Assembly: GCA_913778085.1 (NCBI GenBank)
Contig: CAJYXJ010000011.1
Location: 1 to 61,324, forward strand
Reading direction: 5' to 3'
DNA: 61,324 bases
From: an uncultured Chryseobacterium sp.
GTDB taxonomy: Bacteria > Bacteroidota > Bacteroidia > Flavobacteriales > Weeksellaceae
Shown here: positions 1 to 8,634 of the stretch, piece by piece
Position numbering within the stretch: the first letter of the stretch is position 1
How the letters are laid out: the number at the start of each line of letters is the position of its first letter
Notes under the pieces: model-generated
Seen by the model: only the letters and a program-made list of their open reading frames with translations
What the model was told of the DNA's origin: nothing
The model's database searches: none
Made by a program: the position numbers and the translations under genes

Positions 1-1
1 A

Positions 2-295
2 TATTCCTACGCCATCAAATCCTGGAGGGATAATTGGGATGAATTGACCGTATTTTTTGAATTTCCTTTAGAAATCCGTAAAATCATTTACACCACCAAT
101 TTAATCGAGAATCTCAACGGCAAAATCCGAAAATACACCAAAAACAAAATGTCTTTCCCTACGGATGATGCGGTCTTAAAATCGGTTTACCTTGCTTTAA
201 AAGAAGCCACAAAAAAATGGTCGATGCCGATTCAGAATTGGGGCATTGTTCTCAACCAATTTATGCTTATTTTTGAAGAAAGGCTCAGATTATAA
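2..295 (+). CDS. IS256-family (mutator-type) transposase, C-terminal fragment cut by the window start
   Basis: The frame is open from base 2, so the gene begins outside the window; only about 97 C-terminal residues are visible. The segment [19 protein letters not shown] is the typical C-terminal part of IS256/mutator transposases, where the last acidic catalytic residue lies near an N-x-x-E motif, followed by a helix ending in ERLRL. The family moves DNA by a DDE cut-and-paste mechanism. A terminal inverted repeat candidate follows 24 bases after the stop. Nothing visible suggests the 3' end is damaged. The element abuts the downstream end of a defence operon, a usual place for mobile DNA. 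Family assignment is confident; whether the whole element is intact cannot be judged. Confidence 0.85.
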   Translation, partial: YSYAIKSWRDNWDELTVFFEFPLEIRKIIYTTNLIENLNGKIRKYTKNKMSFPTDDAVLKSVYLALKEATKKWSMPIQNWGIVLNQFMLIFEERLRL

Positions 296-318
296 AATCC
301 AAGCCCTGACTTTTTAAC

Positions 319-342
319 TTACACACTTTGGGGGAGAGTGTC
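319..342. repeat. Probable right terminal inverted repeat of the IS256-type element
   Basis: A G-rich stretch with the core ACTTTGGGGGAGAGTGTC lies just after the transposase stop; read inward it begins GACACTCTCCCCCAAAGT, the kind of 20-30 base end IS256 elements carry. The left end is outside the window, so the inverted match cannot be checked. Confidence 0.45.
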
Positions 343-355
343 ATGTAAAGCTCTC

Positions 356-949
356 TTATAACTTTCCCAGCACATTTATTTCTTTAAGTAAAGCTGTCAT
401 AGTCGGATCTTTGCGTAATCTATTAATTTTTTCAGAGATTTGATTAACAAATTCGGTAGCTCTGTTACCTGCAAACCATGAAAGCCTGTCGTCATTTGGA
501 AAGTAATGATCGAAAGATGATCCAAATTTAAAATTGCCAGATTCTCTAAACAGTTCCCATTGAGTATGGTTTCCTACCAGATCAATCCGATCAAGAAAAT
601 TTGAAAGGACAGAATATTTTTCAGAATTCAAACTATTTTTAATAATATCCAAATTACAATGATGTGAATTTGCCCATAATGTAATATGTCTTCCTTCACT
701 GAAAAGTATATAACACGATTCCCTGCCAAATTCAGTTAAAAACCACCGATATTGTTTGGGATTTTCTGACCAGTAAGACCAACCCTCAACAAGATCATCC
801 TTCGCAAATTTTTCATTCATAACTGATTGAAAAATATTCCAGTAGTAATTTTTGAGATGCTCTTTATTGTAAATTAATTCTAATAAAGAATTCCATTTTT
901 CATCTGTATCAAATAGATTGATGGCCTGTTTTAATAAATCTTGATTCAT
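356..949 (-). CDS. Hypothetical protein, last gene of the defence operon
   Basis: A 197-residue soluble protein with no signal peptide or membrane segment. It is rich in aromatic residues, with clusters such as YYWNIFQ, WSYWSENPKQYRWF and DDRLSWFAGNRA. I do not recognise a family. It starts five bases after the stop of the PD-(D/E)XK nuclease gene on the same strand, so the two are probably co-transcribed and may work together, for example as a specificity or inhibitor partner. It is AT-rich like its three upstream neighbours and unlike the GC-richer sugar genes further right. The gene ends only 13 bases from the IS256 end. Confidence 0.75.
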   Translation of the reverse strand: MNQDLLKQAINLFDTDEKWNSLLELIYNKEHLKNYYWNIFQSVMNEKFAKDDLVEGWSYWSENPKQYRWFLTEFGRESCYILFSEGRHITLWANSHHCNLDIIKNSLNSEKYSVLSNFLDRIDLVGNHTQWELFRESGNFKFGSSFDHYFPNDDRLSWFAGNRATEFVNQISEKINRLRKDPTMTALLKEINVLGKL

Positions 950-954
950 ATTTT

Positions 955-1839
955 TTATTTAATCCAATATTCTATATACTGTTTTATATATTCACGTAGA
1001 CGATGATTATTATCATCTATTTCATTTAAAGCATCAGATAATATTTCTTTTATTTGTTTTCTGAAAAACCAGATTTCCGGATACATTTCTTCCGGAATTG
1101 ATTTAGGAAAATCATCAGACCAATTATCCGGCTTTTTTAAAGAATGTAATGACGGTACTTTTCCTTCTGATGATACCAAATAAATTATTTTATAATTAGA
1201 ATAATTTTGTGTTTGTACATTATCATTCTGCATTTTTGAATATACAGTATTGAACCAATATCTATAAAGTTGATTATTTTGGTCAATAGCATTATTAGAT
1301 TTATTCTCAATAATAACTACAGAATGTGGATTATTCCTCCAGATTAAAATATCAATTCCATGACTTTCTAATGCAACATGCCATTCGCTTCCCTCATTGT
1401 ATAGGAAACCTAATTTTTCCAAGAATTTTTTTAAGAACAGATCTTCTTGACCGTGCGTTTCGTTTCTATGTAAAAAAAATCCTAATATTTTACTATGCAA
1501 TGTTTCTGAAATTGAAAAAAAATCTAATACATTAAAGTTTAGTGAAGTGCTTTTAGAAAGCTTTTTCTCTTCTTTTTTTAATTCATAATAGTCTATAAAT
1601 ATTTTCCCGAGATCGTGATTGTTATTAAATCTTAATTTATTTAATCCTAATAACAATTCTTCAAAATCAATCTTTTTAGGCTCTAAAGATATCTGACTTA
1701 ACTTTTTGTTTTCATATATAATGCTTTCAGAATAGATCGTATTCCAATCTGTAATTAATTTTTGTATTAGAGGTATATCCACAATTTTAATTAAGGGATT
1801 AAATATACTGCTTAATGAAGTTTTCAAATTCAAAGGCAC
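955..1839 (-). CDS. PD-(D/E)XK superfamily nuclease (PDDEXK_4-like)
   Basis: A 294-residue protein whose second half has the restriction-endonuclease fold signature: GIDILIW (Asp163), then VVIIENKSNN (Glu178-x-Lys180), then QNNQLYRYW with Gln190 and an aromatic tail. This D-(E)xK-QxxxY pattern is typical of the PDDEXK_4 group found in phage-defence and mobile loci. The N-terminal half (about residues 1-110) is unassigned and helical. The start overlaps the end of the P-loop gene by 41 bases, implying coupled translation. Likely a metal-dependent DNA or RNA nuclease effector; its trigger is not evident from the sequence. Confidence 0.75.
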   Translation of the reverse strand: MPLNLKTSLSSIFNPLIKIVDIPLIQKLITDWNTIYSESIIYENKKLSQISLEPKKIDFEELLLGLNKLRFNNNHDLGKIFIDYYELKKEEKKLSKSTSLNFNVLDFFSISETLHSKILGFFLHRNETHGQEDLFLKKFLEKLGFLYNEGSEWHVALESHGIDILIWRNNPHSVVIIENKSNNAIDQNNQLYRYWFNTVYSKMQNDNVQTQNYSNYKIIYLVSSEGKVPSLHSLKKPDNWSDDFPKSIPEEMYPEIWFFRKQIKEILSDALNEIDDNNHRLREYIKQYIEYWIK

Positions 1840-2278
1840 GAACAGAATCTTTATTCTGACCCTTCAAAATAAAAACCTGTTTACCTATCTGGTAGAGATA
1901 TTGTGTTTCCTGTAAAGCTATATGCTCTTGTGGATCATCATATTTTTCCTCCTGCACAAAAAAATACAGCTCACAAGATTTATGTAGTTCGTTCAAAATA
2001 TCTTTTGCTTCTTTAATTTTCGCTGTTTCTTGTCCTCCAGCTAGATGATCCTGTTTTGGGCAATAGGCAATAATAAAATTCTTCTGCCATTTTTGCGGAA
2101 TTTTTTTTACAAATTGTAATAGCTTTCCCGAATCATCGTCATTAGACATCTTACGAACAAAAATATGTTTACCATTAATGGTACATCTTTTAACTTTACT
2201 GCTATTATTTGTAAGTTTTTTTAATGCAAATGATTTCCCCCAGTTAGAATGACCAACATAAATAAAAACTTTTTTCAT
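1799..2278 (-). CDS. Small P-loop NTPase-like protein
   Basis: A 159-residue protein opening with a beta strand and a clear Walker A loop, GHSNWGKS (residues 9-16), so it probably binds ATP or GTP. No convincing Walker B or Arg-finger motif could be placed; the strands around FIIAYCP and LYFFVQEE are candidates for the core sheet. It is much smaller than AAA+ or STAND ATPases and may be a minimal kinase or GTPase-like regulator. It sits 18 bases after the TIR gene and overlaps the nuclease gene by 41 bases, which places it in the same transcript and suggests it gates one of these effectors. The fold call is good; the function is unknown. Confidence 0.65.
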   Translation of the reverse strand: MKKVFIYVGHSNWGKSFALKKLTNNSSKVKRCTINGKHIFVRKMSNDDDSGKLLQFVKKIPQKWQKNFIIAYCPKQDHLAGGQETAKIKEAKDILNELHKSCELYFFVQEEKYDDPQEHIALQETQYLYQIGKQVFILKGQNKDSVRAFEFENFIKQYI

Positions 2279-2296
2279 CTGTATTAATTAAAATTA

Positions 2297-3244
2297 TTAC
2301 CCTATAGAAACTCCTACTTGAGTTATAAAATCATTCCAAATTTCTTCTGCAACCTGACGAGCAGTTAAATTAATATTTGACTGATTACTAAACGGAAAAC
2401 CTTGAGAATTTCTGGTCCAGAACTGTTCATACTCATCATTTTCAACTCTAAAAACTTTACCTATTTGTATTGAATTAGTGTTAATCTGGTCCGTGAAAGA
2501 ATAACTTAAATCTCCATAATGTTTATGATCATTTCCTCCAATTAGCACAGTAAGAAAGCTGTTTTCATTATTAGCTCTGTTAGAAATAAGGCACGTAAAA
2601 AATCCTTTTCCTTCATTAGTAAAGCGTGCTTGCAAATTCTCTACAGCATCCAGTTCTGAAATAGAAGAATTAAAATAATCCTTAATTTCTTCATAGCTGC
2701 TTTCTTTAAAATTGAAAATATCAACCTCACTAAAATATTTCTTCACTTTATAGTTTCTTGCTAATTTTTCAGGAGCAGAATATTGTACATTTTGTACAGT
2801 TGAAGATGATTTTGTAAAGGATGTTAAACGTCGTAATTCATCTATTACATTCATAAAAGCATTGTTTGGATTTGTCCATTCACTTACCGCTTTTCCATCC
2901 TTTGGTAATGCTTTCAAATTACCAAATGGGGTTCTCTGCCAATCGCATGGTTCTACAATTATCGGGACTATGATAATTTTTCCATCTTCCTGCATTCCCT
3001 GAGCTGTTTCAAACTCTTTATTAAAACAGTAATTAGATGCTATATAGTCTGGGCTCAGTAAAGCCAAAAATAATTCTGAAGAATTAAGCGCATCACTTAT
3101 TTCATTATTTAAACTGCCTCCTGCGTGTATTTCCTCATCTGTCCAGTCTGTGATTAGTCCATCCCTCTTCATCTGAGCTAAATGAACTTTTAATCGCTCC
3201 AAATAATTTGAGTCTTTGTGACTGTAGGATATAAATGCTTTCAT
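2297..3244 (-). CDS. TIR-domain protein, possible NADase defence effector
   Basis: A 315-residue protein with an N-terminal TIR domain (about residues 1-140). Visible motifs are MKAFISYSHKD (box 1), LFLALLSPDYIASNYC, and the invariant-type glutamate Glu77 in CFNKE, the position that is catalytic in NAD-cleaving TIRs. The rest (about 150-315) is an unassigned domain that could sense a ligand or protein. It begins five bases after the hsdM stop, so it is an integral gene of the type I restriction operon. Bacterial TIR proteins often deplete NAD+ or make cyclic ADP-ribose signals during phage infection; that role here is inference from family and context. Confidence 0.8.
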   Translation of the reverse strand: MKAFISYSHKDSNYLERLKVHLAQMKRDGLITDWTDEEIHAGGSLNNEISDALNSSELFLALLSPDYIASNYCFNKEFETAQGMQEDGKIIIVPIIVEPCDWQRTPFGNLKALPKDGKAVSEWTNPNNAFMNVIDELRRLTSFTKSSSTVQNVQYSAPEKLARNYKVKKYFSEVDIFNFKESSYEEIKDYFNSSISELDAVENLQARFTNEGKGFFTCLISNRANNENSFLTVLIGGNDHKHYGDLSYSFTDQINTNSIQIGKVFRVENDEYEQFWTRNSQGFPFSNQSNINLTARQVAEEIWNDFITQVGVSIG

Positions 3245-3249
3245 ATTTT

Positions 3250-4785
3250 TTATTTGATTTCAATTTCTTCATTCTTTTCCAATTCACTTACAATCTCTCT
3301 GAAACTCGCCAGTCCCGCCTCAATATTATCTATAATTTCCAATGCTAAAACATCAGGATCAGGCAGATTATCCAGGTCGGTCAAACTTTGGTCTTTGACC
3401 CAAAAGATATCCAAACTGGTTTTATCTCTTGCTATGATTTCATCATAAGTGTATTTTCTCCATCGACCATCGGGATTTTCTTCACTCCAGGTTTCCTTTC
3501 GTTTATTGATATTAGAAGGATTATAACATTTTACAAAATCAAATAAATCAGCTTCTGTTAAGGGTTTCTTTTTTAGGGTATGATGAACATTGGTTCTGTA
3601 ATCGTAAAACCAGACTTCTTTTGTCCACGCATCTTTGCTGGCAGGTTTGTTATTGAAGAATAAGACATTTGCTTTTACACCATTGGCATAAAATATTCCT
3701 GTCGGTAAGCGTAAAATGGTATGAAGCTCGGTTGTTTTTAATAATTGTTTCCGGATCTCTTCCCCGGCACCGCCTTCAAATAAAACATTATCCGGTAATA
3801 CCACTGCCGCTTCGCCATCGATCTTCATTAAGGATTTGATATGTTGCAAAAAGTTCAGTTGCTTATTGCTGGTGGTTTCCCAAAAGTCCTGACGGTTGTA
3901 GCTGATGTCTTCTTTTTCAACATCACCATCTTCGTTGGTTACCGTCATCCCGCTTTTCTTTCCAAAGGGTGGATTGGCTAAAATGTAATCGTAGGTTTGG
4001 CTTTCAGCAGCAATTAATGCGTCATTTGACTTTACCAAAGGCTCTGCATCTATTTCACCAATACCATGAAGATACAAATTCATCAGGCACATTCTGCGTG
4101 TGCTGGCAACAATTTCATTGCCGTGAAAAGTGCTGTTCTTCAGGAACATCTTTTCGTCTTTGTCTAACTTATTATTTTCTGTCAGCCAGTCGTAGGCTGC
4201 TAAAAAGAAACCGCCCGAACCACAAGCCGGGTCAATAACTGTTTTCATTGGCTTCGGCTGTACGCAGGCAACCATTGTTCTGATTAAGGCTCTCGGTGTA
4301 AAATATTGCCCTGCTCCCGATTTGGTATCTTCTGCATTCTTTTCCAGCAAACCTTCATAGATGGTTCCTTTTACATCGGCTCCCATCATACTCCAGTCTT
4401 CCTTACCAATCATCTTGATAATGCGTTGCAGGTTAGATGGGTCTTGTATTTTGTTTTGGCTCTTCACATAGATCTGCCCCAGCATTCCTTTTTCCGTACC
4501 CAAAGAACGTAAAGCTTGTATGTAAAACGATTCAAGTTCTGCTCCGTTCTTTGAAACCAAGTTTTCCCAGGAACAGACTTCTGCTCCATCCACTTCTTTA
4601 CCTTCTACATCTTTCAGTCTTGGCAACTTCAGGTTTCGGCTGTAAGGTGGTTTGTTTAATTCATCCACCATTTTAAGGAATAGTAAATACGTTATCTGTT
4701 CCAAATAATCTCCATACCCAACTCCATCGTGGCGCATTACGTTCGCCAGGTTCCATATTTTTGATACTATTGCTGCTTCTGTCAT
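3250..4785 (-). CDS. hsdM: Type I restriction-modification system, DNA methyltransferase subunit HsdM
   Basis: A 511-residue N6-adenine methyltransferase. The N-terminal HsdM domain spans about residues 5-130; the catalytic domain has the SAM-binding motif DPACGSGG (from Asp185) and the catalytic NPPF (from Asn271). Length is normal for the family. With HsdS it methylates the recognition site and with HsdR it forms the restriction complex. It sits four bases after the DUF262 gene and five before the TIR gene, so the methylase is buried inside a longer defence operon rather than adjacent to hsdS as in simple loci. Confidence 0.95.
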   Translation of the reverse strand: MTEAAIVSKIWNLANVMRHDGVGYGDYLEQITYLLFLKMVDELNKPPYSRNLKLPRLKDVEGKEVDGAEVCSWENLVSKNGAELESFYIQALRSLGTEKGMLGQIYVKSQNKIQDPSNLQRIIKMIGKEDWSMMGADVKGTIYEGLLEKNAEDTKSGAGQYFTPRALIRTMVACVQPKPMKTVIDPACGSGGFFLAAYDWLTENNKLDKDEKMFLKNSTFHGNEIVASTRRMCLMNLYLHGIGEIDAEPLVKSNDALIAAESQTYDYILANPPFGKKSGMTVTNEDGDVEKEDISYNRQDFWETTSNKQLNFLQHIKSLMKIDGEAAVVLPDNVLFEGGAGEEIRKQLLKTTELHTILRLPTGIFYANGVKANVLFFNNKPASKDAWTKEVWFYDYRTNVHHTLKKKPLTEADLFDFVKCYNPSNINKRKETWSEENPDGRWRKYTYDEIIARDKTSLDIFWVKDQSLTDLDNLPDPDVLALEIIDNIEAGLASFREIVSELEKNEEIEIK

Positions 4786-4789
4786 TTAA

Positions 4790-6598
4790 CTAAATTTTCC
4801 AAATTTGTTTCGCTATTTCTGCCATCTCATTTCCACGTTTATCTAAATGATAGAATGTAAAATCACTTTGATTAGCTAAACTTTTTGTTATAAAAATATT
4901 TGATTCTCTATAACTTTTCTTTTTCCTCGTAAATGGATTGTTACTAGCTGTTATATTTAAACTACTTGACAACAATGTTAAATTACCTATTCTATGGACC
5001 TTTTGTTTATGATGTATTTTTGCCTTATCCCCTAAATATTTCTCCCAGTCTCCAAATTCTTCTTTAGACCTTGCGGTATTAATTTTTTGGGGAATAATAT
5101 GTTCAATGTGAACATCTTCTGGACTGTTTATAGAAAATTCTCCAGTATTTCCTGTTTTAAAATATTCAATTTGGCATAACATATATCTTGCTCTATCTAA
5201 AACTCTTTGTTTAAATTCGTGTTCTGGGAATCTAATTAAAAATTCGTCGTCTTCTGGACAATCAGTTAAGAGTTGATTTTTGACCTCTTTTACATAATCT
5301 GAAATATCAAAATCAATCCTTAAAAGCTTAGCAAAAATATCGTCATTTTCAGAAGTTCGTTTTGCACAAATATGGCGTCTTAACATAATTGTAGTAATCA
5401 TATCAAGAACTTTATATTTCTCTTTTTTGTCAGAATCGGTTTGAAGATAATGCATTAAATAAATATAACTTGGAAAGCTTTTTACATCTATTAAATCTTT
5501 GATTTTTTCATTTAATTTTTTATCTGAAAATTTCTGATTCCATATTTTAGAATAACAATTTGCAGCGTCTACAATTCTTTTAAGATATACTTCCAAATCT
5601 ACTCTTTTACTTTCTTCAATCACTTCTTCATTGTGTTCCGTGTCTAATATATTCTCAATATCCTCTTCTTCTTCGTCAAATACTTGTTCAGAACTCTCCG
5701 CCCCATTGCTATATCTATATTCACCTAATTTATCTACCTCTTTTACATTTTTGAAATAATGTTTTTTAAAATCTTCGATTAGTTTATTGATAGTAATTTT
5801 ACGAGTATAAATACTTGTCACATACTGACGGAAAAAATCATCTGTAGGTATTCCATCTAAAGCAGTTATCAAATCTGCCCATAGAATTTTTGTTTTTTCT
5901 AATTTTTGTTCACTAATTTTTGCAGCGTGACCTAAAATAAAATTTTTAAGAATATCTGTTGATGAAAGTTTTAGCCCTCGATTATTAATTGTTTCAAACA
6001 GTTTATAAGCATCTTGTGCTTGCTGCACATCCAATCTTATTATTTTTGCAGTGTAGATAAATTTTTGAAGATAGCCATTAAGCCATTCTTTTCCTTTTTC
6101 ATTATAACCTTCATTAATAAAGTTTTGAAAAGTCTGAAATGCCTCAGAAATCCTCTTATTTTTTATTTTATCTATATTGGATTTTAAAAGCCACAAATAA
6201 TCATCATTATCCAGTTCTCCTAATATAATCTTTGGTGTTTTTTCCTCTTGAAAATTTCCACAAAAGAGCAATTGAGAAATTTGTGAAACAGTAAAATCTT
6301 CTCCCAATTCTTTAAACTTATTTCGCAAAGCAAATAAAAGAATTGAAATTGTAGTCAGTCTTTGCTGACCATCAACAACGTGAACTGTGTTTGTACCGCC
6401 GTGATACAAACCAGTATGGAGTATTAACATTCCGAATAAATGTCCATCATTTGGCATTAGCATATCAATGTCCTTAAATAGTGCAGCTTGCTGATTGTAT
6501 TTCCAAGCATACCTTCTCTGATATGATGGTATCTGATATTGCTCATTCGGATTATTTAAAAGAGCGTGAAGTGTAAAATCTTTTGGAACAATTTGCAT
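4790..6598 (-). CDS. DUF262/DUF1524 protein, GmrSD-like nuclease inside the hsd operon
   Basis: A 602-residue protein with both halves of the GmrSD architecture. The N-terminal DUF262 domain shows IPSYQRRYAW (residues 23-32) and the DGQQR nucleotide-binding motif (76-80). The C-terminal DUF1524 domain has the HNH-type pattern HIEHIIPQ followed by N-L-T-L-L and a late Asn. An acidic linker rich in EEEED lies around residues 305-330. Relatives are NTP-dependent type IV restriction enzymes and the BrxU and SspE effectors. Placed between hsdS and hsdM, 80 bases after hsdS and four before hsdM, it may add restriction of modified phage DNA to a system that protects unmodified host DNA. The substrate is not deducible. 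Confidence 0.88.
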   Translation of the reverse strand: MQIVPKDFTLHALLNNPNEQYQIPSYQRRYAWKYNQQAALFKDIDMLMPNDGHLFGMLILHTGLYHGGTNTVHVVDGQQRLTTISILLFALRNKFKELGEDFTVSQISQLLFCGNFQEEKTPKIILGELDNDDYLWLLKSNIDKIKNKRISEAFQTFQNFINEGYNEKGKEWLNGYLQKFIYTAKIIRLDVQQAQDAYKLFETINNRGLKLSSTDILKNFILGHAAKISEQKLEKTKILWADLITALDGIPTDDFFRQYVTSIYTRKITINKLIEDFKKHYFKNVKEVDKLGEYRYSNGAESSEQVFDEEEEDIENILDTEHNEEVIEESKRVDLEVYLKRIVDAANCYSKIWNQKFSDKKLNEKIKDLIDVKSFPSYIYLMHYLQTDSDKKEKYKVLDMITTIMLRRHICAKRTSENDDIFAKLLRIDFDISDYVKEVKNQLLTDCPEDDEFLIRFPEHEFKQRVLDRARYMLCQIEYFKTGNTGEFSINSPEDVHIEHIIPQKINTARSKEEFGDWEKYLGDKAKIHHKQKVHRIGNLTLLSSSLNITASNNPFTRKKKSYRESNIFITKSLANQSDFTFYHLDKRGNEMAEIAKQIWKI

Positions 6599-6678
6599 AA
6601 TCTGTGATTCTGTATTTAGTTTTTATTTTAATTATATCATTTAAAACTTTAGAAATATTATAATCTAAGTTGATTTTT

Positions 6679-8634
6679 TTACTTCTTCTTTTTCGGGAAA
6701 GGAACCACCGCTCCATAACCTGTTGGAACTATTTCATTTTTACGCATCCACTCAATCGCTTTGAAAAAGCGTTCTCTGGCAATCTTTAACTTTCGTTCAG
6801 ACCAGTTTTCTCTTGATTCATAAACGATTTCCTCATCTGATGGATTTGAATTTCCACTAAGAATCAGATTATTCCATCCTGCATACGCGGTGGCGATAAT
6901 TTCTGAAACTTCTAAATCAAACTTTAGAAACAATGCTATTAAATCATCTAATTTCTTATTTTTTTCTACTGAAAGGGCAGATTGGAATTTCTCAATGACT
7001 CTGTCCGAATTGTTTGCTAAACGATAAGAATATCCGATTGGTTTTTCCACTTTATTAAAAAAGCCTGCTTTTTTAGCCCTAGATTCTACAATCTTTAAAT
7101 GCGGATAATCATCCGGACCAGCTGCATCTTTTACAGGTTGCCTGCCTAATGGAATTTGTAAATGATACTCCACCAAATGAGCAATCTTTTCGCATTTAAT
7201 ATGACTTAATTTATCCAACGAGGCTGGGCTTTCTTCGTGGAGTTTTACTACTTTGGCAATTAAACCTGCGTGAATATCTGCCGATACTTTTACAATTGGC
7301 TTTTCTTGTTTTGCAACAATCAAAGGTGTAGCAACTTTCTTTTTACTTGGTTTAGTCGCTGCCTTGTTCTGATCCGCTTTTATCCTCTCCAACAGCACAC
7401 TCGCAGGTTCATAATCCTCTGCCAATTTACATTCTACCAGTTCCTGTGCAGTTAACAAATTACCCTCAAACGCTCTTTTAAGAATGCTTTGGCGCAAGGC
7501 TTCTGCTTTTTCTAAACTTTCTTTGATGTTTTGTTCTATAGAATCACAAACGGATAAACGGGATTCGATTTGTTTGACGATTTCTTTTTGTTCCTCTTCT
7601 TCTGGAAACGGAATTACCGTGTTCTTAATGATACTTAAATTCAAATTTGGCTGGACTCCACCAATTGACAATAGTCTTATATCTTGATAATTTTTGATAA
7701 AAAACCATTTTACAAAACTCTTTGAGTACAGAAACTCATCTTTAATCGTCACACAAGCAATAGCTTGATTTGTTGCAGCTCCAATTTTCAGTTCAGAGCA
7801 TTTTCCACGAGTTTTTCCTTCACCGTACATTGCAATTAAAAGCGAACCAATAGGAATTACTTTACAATTTGTTTCTTTTAACGCAACTTCAGTTATATAT
7901 TCATCTGCCTTATCTACAAATAATTCATTTAAAGAACCGCTCGTTACCCAAGGAATTGTTCCCTCATCCCAATATTTACTTGTTCCTCTTTTTGGCGTTG
8001 AACCGGTATTTACATTAGCAATTTCAATTATTGTTTTAAAATTGTTTACACCATCAAAAGCCTTTTTCAAAACCGCTTGCCTGTAAATTTTTAATTGCTG
8101 TTGTGCTTTTTTTAAATCGGTAACACCGGCATCTAAACTGCTAAATAAACTTTCTAATTTTTTAACGATGGCTCGTTGTTCGGGAAGAGGTGCAAAAGCA
8201 ACAGTTAGTTCTTCAATTTTCTTTGAAGAAATATTGGGTTGTGCTCCACCATAAGCACTCTTTTTTATTTCTCTCTTAAGCTGACTTAATAAAAAATATA
8301 AAAATGATTTGTAAATATATTTTTCCGATAAGGGTTTTATATTGCCTACTCGTTGATTTAAGTATGCTTTGTCATTTAGATTATAGCGACCAAACTTACC
8401 AGTTGTTGCTCCTGACATTGCAATTAATATATCATCCTTTACAATTTCATATTCTTTTAAATCTTTATTTTCATCGACATAAATTGCATTTTCAATAAGA
8501 ACTTCATTCTCTTTAATATCTCCAATTCTTATAACAGGAATTCCACTTTTTAAATACCCTGTACTTTTAAATGCGTATCCATTTTTAAAAGTTATGATAT
8601 CTCCAAATTTGCATTCTATCCAATCTTCTCTCAT
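6679..8634 (-). CDS. hsdS: Type I restriction-modification system, specificity subunit HsdS with C-terminal extension
   Basis: A 651-residue protein, longer than the usual 400-450. Two target recognition domains are visible (about 1-195 and 205-395). Each ends in a conserved helix region with PLPEQRAIVKKLESLFSSLD or the second copy EEEEQKEIVKQIESRLSVCD, the usual pseudo-twofold layout. The two halves would read the two parts of a bipartite site. Residues from about 430 on form a lysine/alanine-rich linker and an extra helical domain not needed in classical HsdS. The start codon overlaps the hsdR stop by one base (TAATG), so translation is probably coupled to hsdR. Confidence 0.92.
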   Translation of the reverse strand: MREDWIECKFGDIITFKNGYAFKSTGYLKSGIPVIRIGDIKENEVLIENAIYVDENKDLKEYEIVKDDILIAMSGATTGKFGRYNLNDKAYLNQRVGNIKPLSEKYIYKSFLYFLLSQLKREIKKSAYGGAQPNISSKKIEELTVAFAPLPEQRAIVKKLESLFSSLDAGVTDLKKAQQQLKIYRQAVLKKAFDGVNNFKTIIEIANVNTGSTPKRGTSKYWDEGTIPWVTSGSLNELFVDKADEYITEVALKETNCKVIPIGSLLIAMYGEGKTRGKCSELKIGAATNQAIACVTIKDEFLYSKSFVKWFFIKNYQDIRLLSIGGVQPNLNLSIIKNTVIPFPEEEEQKEIVKQIESRLSVCDSIEQNIKESLEKAEALRQSILKRAFEGNLLTAQELVECKLAEDYEPASVLLERIKADQNKAATKPSKKKVATPLIVAKQEKPIVKVSADIHAGLIAKVVKLHEESPASLDKLSHIKCEKIAHLVEYHLQIPLGRQPVKDAAGPDDYPHLKIVESRAKKAGFFNKVEKPIGYSYRLANNSDRVIEKFQSALSVEKNKKLDDLIALFLKFDLEVSEIIATAYAGWNNLILSGNSNPSDEEIVYESRENWSERKLKIARERFFKAIEWMRKNEIVPTGYGAVVPFPKKKK

